From: Alcaligenaceae bacterium
Lineage (GTDB): Bacteria; Pseudomonadota; Gammaproteobacteria; Burkholderiales; Burkholderiaceae_B
Length of the DNA: 64,000 bases
Direction: 5' to 3'
Assembly (NCBI GenBank): GCA_013416395.1
Contig: JACCEP010000003.1
Coordinates: forward strand, 310,001-374,000
In this document: piece by piece, positions 9,110 through 16,270 of the stretch
How positions within the stretch are numbered: the first letter of the stretch is position 1
How the letters are laid out: the number at the start of each line of letters is the position of its first letter
The notes under the pieces: model-generated
What the model saw: the letters and a program-made list of their open reading frames with translations, nothing else
Told to the model about the DNA's origin: nothing
Databases searched by the model: none
Made by a program: the position numbers and the translations under genes

Positions 9110-10728
9110 GATTGCACTCGCTCTTTGATGGATTCGGGTGTCAGGGCATACTTATGCGCTAATGCCATTGCGTATGAACGACCTGTCGCCGAGGCTCTGA
9201 TAATTTTGAATGTGCGTAGGGTTTGTGAGGGGTCAACTGTGCTTATCATGCTGACCACGCTCTCCCCATATGACGCCAGCTCATCAATAAACGTTACCCA
9301 TATACCAAGAACGTCCAGCTTGATCGCTTCCTTCATGACTTTTTCACTTAGAAACAATCCGTCGGTCAAAGACGTTGAGGTAAAAATTTCATTCATGACC
9401 AGAACGCTGCGTGGGGTTGCTGATCTCAAGATATGATGGATGCGAACGAGGTCATCCTTGAGCTTTCCACGCAGATTATTAATGTCTTCTTGCCGCTCAA
9501 AATGCGTAAATATTTCATTGCTTAGTAACAAGCTGGCTTCCGTGCCTGGCACGGGGCAGCCCATGCTGGCCAGGTAAAACATTTGCCCGAACATCCGCGA
9601 AAAAGTGGTTTTACCCCCTTGATTTGCACCACTAACGACAATCATGCGCTCGCCATTCTTTAGCTCGATATCGTTACATACCACGCTCTTTCCCACTAAA
9701 AGCAGCTTCTTACCGAGCGCGATGTCAAAGCAATTTCTGGCGAGTATGTGTTTATCCGATTCGCTTACGCTGGGATAACAAAAATGGCGATCGATCTTCG
9801 AGAACCCCGCCATATACTCTATATAGGCGAGATAAAACTGAATTTCGCGATCAAATTCGGCAATGGTTGCATCCAGATAATTCGTGCTGCGGGCATGCAG
9901 GTCATCCAACCGCTGGAACGAATCGGGGTTCAGTAAGGCCACAAAATCCAGCACTTTCGCCTCGATATGGTTCATTTCCGGATACTCAGAGATCTTGACG
10001 CGATGGTCGTGAACCTGGCCTTGACGAAATTTTTCAAAGGTGGTTTCAATTACTTCGCTGTAGTCGGCCTCGTCGTCATAATGACGCACAGTCAACGTGT
10101 CACCATTAATGCGAACGCTATAAGTGATGGAATCCAACTCTGACAGCAGCGAACGTACCTCATTATTTAGCGTTTTAAATTGTGCGGACGCTACGTAAGC
10201 AGATAAATATTCCCGCAGTAACCCTCCAATGGCACGAGACTTTGCGGCACTGGCCATTAGTGCCTGAGCCAGGGCAATAACCGCATCGCAATAGATCAGA
10301 ATGGCCTCAATGTGCCAACGTTTTGATTGATAGGGGTAATTGAGTTTCTCGACCTGTGCCAAGTAGTTGCGCATTTTTCGCATCTCTACCGCGAAAGCGA
10401 TCAACGCCTGCTGTAACGGCTGTTCCTCGAGGTCATGAAATACTTCATGACGGTACTCAACGTCATCTTTGGCACGCAGCGGTTCGCGAAAAACCCCCGC
10501 CAGGTTGTACTCTTGCCGGGTCGCGATAATGGTGTCTACAGCCTGATCTATATTTAAATCAACAAAATAATCGGGCTGCGGCGGCAAGGTTTTAGATAAT
10601 TTGATGCTGCGTTGCGGGTCAAGAAACAAGACGCTTAACGCGGGTGCCGTACCTGGCGCGCAGCCAGCAGGCCTGGGTTCTTCTTTTGAACCGGCACGCC
10701 AGAATGAAGAGGGGTTTGAACTTGCCAT
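9106..10728 (-). CDS. MutS-like ATPase, first of a tandem pair
   Basis: 540 residues, paralogous in layout to the protein encoded just downstream. An N-terminal helical region (about 50-340) is followed by a MutS-type ATPase with Walker A GANQGGKTT (367-375) and Walker B VLVMNEIFTST (442-452), again with Asn for Asp before the catalytic Glu. Both paralogues have a conserved stretch FTHxxRxED (about 408-415) between the two motifs. The mismatch-recognition domain of MutS is absent. The start is supported by GGAGGT eight bases upstream. The gene is the first behind the riboswitch leader, and the promoter, riboswitch and two ATPase genes form one minus-strand transcription unit. A role in protecting nucleic acid or the cell during fluoride stress is inferred from the leader only. 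Confidence 0.78.
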   Translation of the reverse strand: MASSNPSSFWRAGSKEEPRPAGCAPGTAPALSVLFLDPQRSIKLSKTLPPQPDYFVDLNIDQAVDTIIATRQEYNLAGVFREPLRAKDDVEYRHEVFHDLEEQPLQQALIAFAVEMRKMRNYLAQVEKLNYPYQSKRWHIEAILIYCDAVIALAQALMASAAKSRAIGGLLREYLSAYVASAQFKTLNNEVRSLLSELDSITYSVRINGDTLTVRHYDDEADYSEVIETTFEKFRQGQVHDHRVKISEYPEMNHIEAKVLDFVALLNPDSFQRLDDLHARSTNYLDATIAEFDREIQFYLAYIEYMAGFSKIDRHFCYPSVSESDKHILARNCFDIALGKKLLLVGKSVVCNDIELKNGERMIVVSGANQGGKTTFSRMFGQMFYLASMGCPVPGTEASLLLSNEIFTHFERQEDINNLRGKLKDDLVRIHHILRSATPRSVLVMNEIFTSTSLTDGLFLSEKVMKEAIKLDVLGIWVTFIDELASYGESVVSMISTVDPSQTLRTFKIIRASATGRSYAMALAHKYALTPESIKERVQS

Positions 10729-10769
10729 TGCACACCTCCGATTGCTTCGGTTGGGGGCAGCATCAAGCC

Positions 10770-10812
10770 AAAAATACGCCTACGGGCCTCGGCTGCCGAG
10801 GTTAGCGTAGGC
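10770..10812 (-). terminator. Intrinsic terminator of the riboswitch expression platform
   Basis: On the minus strand GCCTACG (10812-10806) pairs with CGTAGGC (10784-10778), and inside it CCTCGG (10801-10796) pairs with CCGAGG (10792-10787). The hairpin is followed by GTATTTTT, giving a run of five T at 10774-10770. The 5' arm overlaps the last conserved block of the aptamer (GCCUAC), so aptamer folding and terminator formation exclude each other. That is the known mechanism for ON-type fluoride riboswitches. Confidence 0.8.
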
Positions 10813-10859
10813 ATCATCAGCCCCGGGCAGGGCGGTTAAGGAGGAATACCATCTCCTTA
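10770..10859 (-). ncRNA. Fluoride riboswitch (crcB-type RNA) controlling the MutS-like pair
   Basis: Read on the minus strand from 10859, the RNA has GGAGAUGGUAUUCCUCC (P1 helix arms GGAG and CUCC with the AUGGUAU loop side), then UUAACCGCC, a short GCCC/GGGC-type helix, then GCUGAUGAUGCCUAC. This order and these blocks match the crcB motif as I remember it from Bacillus cereus and Pseudomonas syringae. The aptamer is followed at once by a GC-rich hairpin and a U run that can serve as the expression platform. The first mutS-like ATG lies about 40 bases further on. Known fluoride riboswitches are ON switches: fluoride-bound Mg2+ stabilises the aptamer and prevents termination. I matched it by eye; a covariance-model search would settle it. 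Confidence 0.87.
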
Positions 10860-10862
10860 TTC

Positions 10863-10891
10863 ATTCTAACGAGTTGGCAGCAGATTGCCTA
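10863..10891 (-). promoter_or_regulatory. Sigma-70-type promoter for the riboswitch and MutS-like operon
   Basis: On the minus strand TAGGCA (10891-10886) stands 17 bases before TAGAAT (10868-10863). A start about seven bases downstream falls at 10857-10856, so the transcript would begin right at the GGAG of the riboswitch P1 helix. The fit between predicted start and aptamer 5' end supports both calls. The -35 box is a weak match (four of six). Confidence 0.55.
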
Positions 10892-11218
10892 GAGCTAAAT
10901 TCGAGGTGCCAGGCATTCATGTGTTGTCCGATTTTGAGGCGAGAGATGAGAACAACTCCCCAGGGTGGGGTGGTTACAGAAGACCCGGACATTGAGAGTC
11001 AAAGAGGCACTATGAGTGCGTTAGTAGCTACGCATACGGTATCGACTGACACTTCATTGCCAACACTGTTTTATGCACTCGGGGCATTTCAGCCTGCATA
11101 AAATAACTCGAACCAGAACAGAATTACCATCGTCAGGCCGCGCAAACGGTACTACTATGTATGTAAGGGAAGGGCAATAACATGAAAAACCCATTGTGAC
11201 TTCATAACGGAAACACTG
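10892..11218. other. Intergenic stretch between the divergent MutS-like and HIT-enolase units
   Basis: No convincing gene. A short frame, ATG at 11011 to the stop at 11101, would give about 29 residues with no recognised features. I looked for a second fluoride-type aptamer facing the HIT gene on the plus strand and found none, so how the HIT and enolase genes are controlled is not visible here. Confidence 0.5.
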
Positions 11219-11587
11219 ATGTCAGCATGCCCCTTCTGCACCCCCGGCCACAGCGTGTTATTCCACAATAGTCTGGTCTATGCCCGGCGCGACCTAAACC
11301 CGGTAACACCCGGGCATCTGCTGTTAGTCCCGCTTCGACACGTAGTCAACTACTTTGACACAACGGATCAAGAACGCATTGCGTTGCTGCAATTACTCAG
11401 CGAGGCCAAAGTGTGGCTGGTTGAAAACTACGCGCCTGATGGCTACAACATTGGCATCAATGTGGGGGAGGTGGCGGGGCAAACCATTGCCCATGTACAC
11501 ATGCATTTAATCCCTCGTTATCGCGATGATGTAGAAAACCCGCGCGGCGGCGTGCGAGGCGTAATCCCCGCAAAGCAATCGTATTAA
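11219..11587 (+). CDS. HIT family protein (histidine-triad hydrolase)
   Basis: 122 residues, the usual length for the family. An N-terminal CPFC motif begins at residue 4. The histidine triad HVHMHLIPR (about residues 91-99) carries the nucleophilic His. PGHLLLVPLRHV is the other typical block (about 31-42). HIT proteins hydrolyse nucleoside phosphoramidates or dinucleotide polyphosphates in the cytoplasm. The gene stands 66 bases before the enolase gene on the same strand and probably shares its transcript. The closest relatives I recall are annotated Ap4A hydrolase-like, but the actual substrate cannot be told from the sequence. Confidence 0.85.
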   Translation: MSACPFCTPGHSVLFHNSLVYARRDLNPVTPGHLLLVPLRHVVNYFDTTDQERIALLQLLSEAKVWLVENYAPDGYNIGINVGEVAGQTIAHVHMHLIPRYRDDVENPRGGVRGVIPAKQSY

Positions 11588-11653
11588 CCGCGTTTAGCCT
11601 GAAAGGCTTTTCGTACATATTGTCATTGTTCAACAAAGAATCCAGAGGCACTC

Positions 11654-12952
11654 ATGGTTAAGGACAGACGAATTTTATTTACGAAGGCCTTTGAAGTGCT
11701 TGATTCCAGGGGGTTTCCGACCATCGAAGTGTCTTTGGGGCTGGTCGACGGCACAGTGGCCAGCGTTGCTGTGCCTGCGGGGGCGTCAACAGGAAAATTC
11801 GAAGCGATAGAAAGTCGCGATAACGACCCTGCCCGATACCAAGGCAAGGGCGTACTACATGCAATAGCAAACGTCACCGGCATTATTGCGCCGGCGTTGA
11901 TCGGCATGATGGCTGACGATCAGCCCGCTATCGACGCAGTTTTGCTGGAGCTGGACGGAACTGAACACAAGCAGCGCCTGGGCGCCAACGCCATTGTGGG
12001 CACTTCACTGGCCTGCGCGCGGGCGGCTGCGCAATCACACGGCGTTGAGCTGTACCACTATTTGGGTGGACCTCAGGCCCATGTGCTCCCCGTGCCCATG
12101 TTTAACGTGCTCAATGGCGGCAAACACGCGCCTGACGGTTCAGACATTCAGGAATTCAAGCTCATCCCGCTGGGCGCATCAACATTTCGTGAAGCCTTGC
12201 GATTCGGAGCGGAAACCTATCATGCGCTACATGATGTGTTGCACGATGCCGGCGCGCCCACCACCGTAGGGGATGAAGGCGGCTTCGCGCCATCGTTTGC
12301 ATCCAATGCTGCATATCTGGATGTGCTTATGCAGGCCATCGAGCGCGCAGGCTATCGGCCTGGCGAACAAATCGCCATCGGCCTGGACCCGGCAGCGACG
12401 ACATTTTTTCACCACAATGAGTATGTGTTGCATAGGGACGCGCACAGGCTATCCACGGACGAAATGATCGACTACTGGGCCGACTGGCTCAAGCGCTACC
12501 CAATTATTTCACTCGAAGACCCGCTGGCAGAGGAAGACTGGGACGGATTCCAGCGCCTTACTTCCCGCCTGGGCAAGAAAGTGCAAATTATTGGTGACGA
12601 TATCTTCGTCACCAATAAAAAATTTCTTCAACGCGGGATAGACACAGGCTGCTGCACCGGCATACTCATCAAACCCAATCAGATCGGAACCGTCACCGAA
12701 ACACTGGAAACAGCCAAAATTGCGCAACAGGCGGGTTACGCCTGTCTGGTATCGCACCGATCTGGCGAAACCCTGGATACTAGTATTGCTGACCTGGCCG
12801 TGGCGCTAAATTGTGGGCAAATTAAGTCTGGCGCGCCGGCCAGAGGCGAAAGGGTGGCTAAGTACAACCGATTGCTGCACATTGAAGCTACGCTGGGTGG
12901 CCGAGCGGTGTTTGCGGGCAGGGCGGCTTTTCCACGAGCCGGAGCGGCCTGA
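11654..12952 (+). CDS. eno: Enolase, divergent (probably accessory) copy
   Basis: 432 residues, full length for enolase (2-phosphoglycerate to phosphoenolpyruvate). Conserved catalytic blocks are GASTG (near 43-47), NGGKHA with the active-site His, DIQEF, GDEGGFAP, the Mg2+-binding SLEDPLAEEDW, GDD, IKPNQIGT with the catalytic Lys, SHRSGET, and QIKSGAP. Several normally invariant neighbours differ: GASTGKFEA instead of GASTGSREA, NGGKHAPDG instead of NGGEHADNN, and SGAPARGER instead of TGSLSRSDR. Betaproteobacteria normally keep the housekeeping enolase next to pyrG and kdsA, so this copy beside a HIT gene, a DUF190 gene and a fluoride-riboswitch operon is likely a second, specialised enzyme. 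Fluoride inhibits enolase by forming an Mg-F-phosphate complex, which gives the placement a clear rationale. RBS is weak (AGAGG at 11644-11648). Confidence 0.88.
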   Translation: MVKDRRILFTKAFEVLDSRGFPTIEVSLGLVDGTVASVAVPAGASTGKFEAIESRDNDPARYQGKGVLHAIANVTGIIAPALIGMMADDQPAIDAVLLELDGTEHKQRLGANAIVGTSLACARAAAQSHGVELYHYLGGPQAHVLPVPMFNVLNGGKHAPDGSDIQEFKLIPLGASTFREALRFGAETYHALHDVLHDAGAPTTVGDEGGFAPSFASNAAYLDVLMQAIERAGYRPGEQIAIGLDPAATTFFHHNEYVLHRDAHRLSTDEMIDYWADWLKRYPIISLEDPLAEEDWDGFQRLTSRLGKKVQIIGDDIFVTNKKFLQRGIDTGCCTGILIKPNQIGTVTETLETAKIAQQAGYACLVSHRSGETLDTSIADLAVALNCGQIKSGAPARGERVAKYNRLLHIEATLGGRAVFAGRAAFPRAGAA

Positions 12953-13092
12953 GGTTTCATAGAACACAATCTGAACATAAAACAGGCACTTGAAAATGAC
13001 TACGGACCTGCATCGCCCCGGCCTGAAGTTTCACAGAACAAGTTCTGATCATAAAACGGGCATCTGAAAATGACTAAAGACATGCATGGCCC
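12945..13092 (+). repeat. Tandem repeat, two 74-bp units, after the enolase gene
   Basis: Units are 12945-13018 and 13019-13092, with the first bases of a third copy (CGGCCTGAG) at 13093. The first unit begins at the last codons of enolase (GGCCTGA contains its stop). Each unit carries AAAATGACT, so two mini-frames arise: ATG 12996 (23 codons) and ATG 13070 (33 codons). The second ends in TGA overlapping the ATG of the DUF190 gene, which may couple their translation. The copies differ at about a dozen positions, so the duplication is not recent. Confidence 0.8.
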
Positions 13093-13167
13093 CGGCCTGA
13101 GCTACCCAGTCCAAAGGCGTAGCGTCTGTTTTGCGGTTGAAGGTCAGTCAGTCTGGAGGTTAAAACC

Positions 13168-13494
13168 ATGAAGGGCTATCAAATAACATTTTTTACTGTG
13201 CAAGATCGTCGTCATGGACATAAGCAAATTGGCGACTGGTTGCTTGATCTTGCCAAATCCATGCAACTTCATGGTGCGACACTGATCGGCGCGCAAACCG
13301 GCGTTGGCGGCCGGCATAGACTACATTCGGCGCATTTTCTTGAATTGGCAGATCAACCACTAGAGGTCACAATGATTGTGTCTGAAGAAGAGTCTGTCAG
13401 GCTATTCGAGCGCCTCAATGCAGAACCGAATCTGGAGTTGTTTTACGCAAAGACACCGGTCGAGTTTGGTTCTATAGGCCGTGCGGAACAATAA
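13168..13494 (+). CDS. DUF190 (PII-like) protein
   Basis: 108 residues beginning MKGYQITFFTVQDRRHGHK, then a GATLIGAQTGVGG block (about 40-52), LHSAHFLELADQPLEVTMIV (about 55-74) and FYAKTPVEFG near the C-terminus. This is the DUF190 family, related in fold to PII signalling proteins. DUF190 genes often stand beside crcB fluoride channel genes, but crcB itself is absent here. Start supported by GGAGG at 13154-13158. Function unproven; a regulator or partner of fluoride export is the usual guess from context. Lies downstream of enolase on the same strand. Confidence 0.82.
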   Translation: MKGYQITFFTVQDRRHGHKQIGDWLLDLAKSMQLHGATLIGAQTGVGGRHRLHSAHFLELADQPLEVTMIVSEEESVRLFERLNAEPNLELFYAKTPVEFGSIGRAEQ

Positions 13495-13649
13495 GTAAGA
13501 GGCGTCTGGTGGCTGATCACAATGCTTTTCAGAGATTGGCATGAGTGAGGCTCAGCCTATCATTGCGCGCCAAGCTCTGAGGGGCGTACAAGATCAGCGA
13601 TTGCTGAATACCGTCTCGCTCATCGGCGACCTGGGCGGCGGATGGTCGG

Positions 13650-14222
13650 TCAGTCAACTCGACGCGAAGTAGTCGGCAGCATACGCCGAAGCACATTGTC
13701 GTGCCGGAAAAAATGGTGATACAGCGCAGCCGCCACGTGTAGACCAATTAGCGCAAGTAGTACCCACATCATGAAGCTGTGTACATCCCCCGCGGTAAGT
13801 GCCCAAGAGGCTTTGGGCGCGGCGATACTGGGAAGGGGGATGACACCGAATACGCTAACTTGCAGTGAATGGGCCGATGCCGAGGCCCAGCCCAGAAATG
13901 GCCCGATCAGCAGAATGAAGTAAAAAAGACCATGGGTTGTATACGCCGACCAACGCTCCCAGTCAGCCAGTTCAGACTTGTCTAGCGCGACGGGGTGACG
14001 CAATCGCAGCACGAGCCGAATCGCCATCAGCACCAAGATCACGATACCAAGCGAGAAATGGCGGGTGATCAGCGGTACAAGCTCTGTATTGCGACCAATA
14101 TGCGGCATTAACAGCGCAACCACAAACTGCGCCAACACAATCAACATAATCAGCCAGTGCAGGGTTTTTGCAGTGGCGCTGTAGCCCCGGGCAGTTAACC
14201 GGGTATCGTTGACGTGCAGCAT
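13650..14222 (-). CDS. Cytochrome b561 family protein
   Basis: 190-residue integral membrane protein with four hydrophobic segments and the family pattern of histidines: KTLHWLIM (about 20), RHFSLG (about 54), DVHSFMMWVLLALIGLH (about 143 and 157). These histidines would coordinate two b-type hemes. CybB-like proteins transfer electrons from quinol in the inner membrane, and in E. coli a homologue oxidises superoxide. The gene stands alone, with about 155 bases to the convergent DUF190 gene. No RBS stands out. Confidence 0.88.
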   Translation of the reverse strand: MLHVNDTRLTARGYSATAKTLHWLIMLIVLAQFVVALLMPHIGRNTELVPLITRHFSLGIVILVLMAIRLVLRLRHPVALDKSELADWERWSAYTTHGLFYFILLIGPFLGWASASAHSLQVSVFGVIPLPSIAAPKASWALTAGDVHSFMMWVLLALIGLHVAAALYHHFFRHDNVLRRMLPTTSRRVD

Positions 14223-14787
14223 AGGCTGGCCTCCAGACGATGTAGCTTATCGCGCCACACAGGCATTACATACGAAGATGGTGCGCCAAGACATACGTCT
14301 GGTCAAGTGGCCGAAGGGCCTAGCAAAGGCTGCTTGCAGTTGCTCCCAAACTATCGGGCACAGAAGAAACCTTGCCATACAAGTGCTGAATAGGCTGTAC
14401 CTGAATCCCATGCTCTGAGGTTAGTCGGACTTCAACAAGCTGGCAGGTTACGGGATTTCAACGCTGTGGCCATGGTTCAACGCATGAGTGCTGAAGTGAG
14501 CGGCCGTGGGAGATGGATAATCGTCTATGGCTGCCGAAATACACGACTTTACATAATACACATTATGCGTTCTAAATGAGTGTGCTCGAAACCATCATTG
14601 CGCCACTGCACTTACACGTTCGCTCCCCGTGGCGGATATTAAACACCGCATAACCAGTAACTTTTCTAACTGAATGGTTGAGCACACAATGCGCAGGTCG
14701 ATGTTTTTAGAACCTTCGCGATAAGCGGTTGAACCACAAACGATCGCAATAGAACTGCAGCCAACCCTGGTGGGTTCATCCTGGCAT
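14223..14787. other. Stretch without recognisable genes
   Basis: No frame with family resemblance was found. A short palindrome CATAAT-ACAC-ATTATG lies at 14552-14567. The stretch lies between cytochrome b561 and a hydrolase remnant, so it may be decayed sequence. Confidence 0.5.
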
Positions 14788-14931
14788 TTAAGGAGCGACC
14801 AGAAAACTGACTAGTTCAGGAATGACTTTTTCGGGTGCCTCTTCCATAAGCCAGTGCCCTGATCCGGGAACCACGACGCCCTCCACATCGGTGGCAGTCA
14901 GACGTGCCTGCTGGATCAAACCACTGCCATC
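14788..14931 (-). pseudogene. Remnant of an alpha/beta hydrolase (C-terminal end)
   Basis: The minus strand encodes about 47 residues ending at the TAA at 14790-14788, and is closed upstream by an in-frame TAG. It reads IQQARLTATDVEGVVVPGSG followed by HWLMEEAPEKVIPELVSFL. The block PGSGHWLMEEAPE, with the catalytic histidine, is typical of the last part of epoxide-hydrolase or haloalkane-dehalogenase-like proteins. The rest of the roughly 280-residue protein is missing, so this is debris. Confidence 0.7.
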
Positions 14932-15065
14932 CTACCGTTATAGTATGCCCCCACTGACAGTAGCGTTTCTATTGAATATTTGTATTATTTTTATACGGGC
15001 TTGCGCTGGCGACAAGGCGTGTTGGGTGAGCCTAATTTAACTGCTTGATCTCACTAAGCGCCAAC

Positions 15066-15944
15066 CTAACGGAAGCTTTCTACCAAGAATTCGGTGAATG
15101 CTCGCACCACTAACGATGACTGTCGATGCTGCGGATAGACCGCATAAAGGTTGAAACTTTCGGGGTGAAAAGCTTCCAGCACCTCCACCAGCCGTCCATC
15201 TGCCAGCGCACCTGCAACGATGAAGTCAGGCAATTGGATGACGCCCAGGCCGGCCGCTGCGGCGTCGCGCAGCATCTCGCCATTGTTGGAGCGCATCGGC
15301 CCGCTCACCAATACCTTGCGTGAGCGCTCACCAATTCGAAATGACCACTGCTCTTGAGAGGTATGACCGTAGATGAGGCACGCATGCTCGGCAAGTTGCT
15401 GCGGCGCCGTCGGCATGCCATGGCGGTGCAAGTAGCCAGGACTTGCACAGGTGATCAATTGCACGGCGGCGATCCGTCGCGCAATCAGGCTGGAGTCGGC
15501 CAGTGTACCGATACGCACAGCCATGTCGTAACCCTCGCCGATCACATCCACGACGCGGTCATTTAACTCAAGCTCTACTGACACCTCGGGATGGCGCTGC
15601 ATAAACGCGGGTATTAATGGCCCCAGATGCATGGTGGCAAACGTCATTGGCGCACTTAGCCGCAATACGCCGCGAGGCGTTGCCGTTTGGTTGGTGACCA
15701 TCTGTTCGGCGGCATCGACCTCTTGCAAAATTCGCCGAGTGCGCTCGTAATAGGTCAAGCCCAGATCGGTGATGCGTAGTTTTCGCGTGGAGCGTTCCAG
15801 CAGTCGAGCGCCTAGCCGCTGCTCTAGCGCGGCGATGCGCTTGCTGACGAACTGTTTGGACAGCCCCAGTCTATCAGCCGCCGCAGTAAAGCTCTGCACA
15901 TCCACGACTTCCGCGAAGATCCGCATGTCTTCAAGCTGGCTCAT
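15066..15944 (-). CDS. LysR-type transcriptional regulator
   Basis: 292 residues. The start at 15944 gives the usual LysR beginning MSQLEDMRIFAEVVDVQSFT; a longer frame upstream lacks family similarity. A winged helix-turn-helix occupies about 1-60 (AAADRLGLSKQFVSKRIAALE), followed by a periplasmic-binding-protein-like effector domain (about 90-290). It is divergent from the DoxX remnant, pirin and flavodoxin-like genes, the common layout for LysR regulators of small quinone or electrophile-stress operons, and is probably their regulator. Confidence 0.9.
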   Translation of the reverse strand: MSQLEDMRIFAEVVDVQSFTAAADRLGLSKQFVSKRIAALEQRLGARLLERSTRKLRITDLGLTYYERTRRILQEVDAAEQMVTNQTATPRGVLRLSAPMTFATMHLGPLIPAFMQRHPEVSVELELNDRVVDVIGEGYDMAVRIGTLADSSLIARRIAAVQLITCASPGYLHRHGMPTAPQQLAEHACLIYGHTSQEQWSFRIGERSRKVLVSGPMRSNNGEMLRDAAAAGLGVIQLPDFIVAGALADGRLVEVLEAFHPESFNLYAVYPQHRQSSLVVRAFTEFLVESFR

Positions 15945-16020
15945 TGTCGTTCTCTGGTTGACAGTGTTAAGCGTTCGAGCCCATTTTTCAAATCGTATGG
16001 GGACTCTATGATATCTCTTT

Positions 16021-16218
16021 ATGAATGCAGCAACCCAGCTGGCCATGTTTATAGTAGTTACCGCATTTGTCTTCTATGTGCAGTTCGCCGACCCGAACCA
16101 GATGACTCATTTTTTGAAAAACATTGCTATCGCCGGTGGCTTGCTGCAGGTGGCGGTATATGGCGCCGGCGGCTTAGGGCTGGATGCCCTACGCTCACTT
16201 CGCAGCCAGACCGCCTGA
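16021..16218 (+). pseudogene. Truncated DoxX family protein
   Basis: 65 residues containing FLKNIAIAGGLLQVAVYGAG, the typical last transmembrane segment of DoxX/DoxD proteins (whole length about 130-150). The N-terminal two thirds are missing. LysR-DoxX-pirin-quinone oxidoreductase is a familiar arrangement, so I take this as a 5'-deleted gene of that operon. It may still be translated as a small membrane protein. The pirin gene starts 52 bases after its stop. Confidence 0.65.
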
Positions 16219-16270
16219 TCGCTTTGAGGGAGCAAAGCTCCTCCATATTTCATCAACAAGGAGAACCATA

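Noticed and set aside
10770-10860. Manganese (yybP-ykoY), Li+ (nhaA) or M-box riboswitch in the MutS-like leader
   Set aside because: The blocks GGAGAUGGU, UUAACCGCC and GCUGAUGAUGCCUAC fit the fluoride crcB motif; the GGGGAGUAGC core of the manganese class is absent.
11011-11101. Short frame before the HIT gene
   Set aside because: About 29 residues, no ribosome binding site and no resemblance to known leader peptides.
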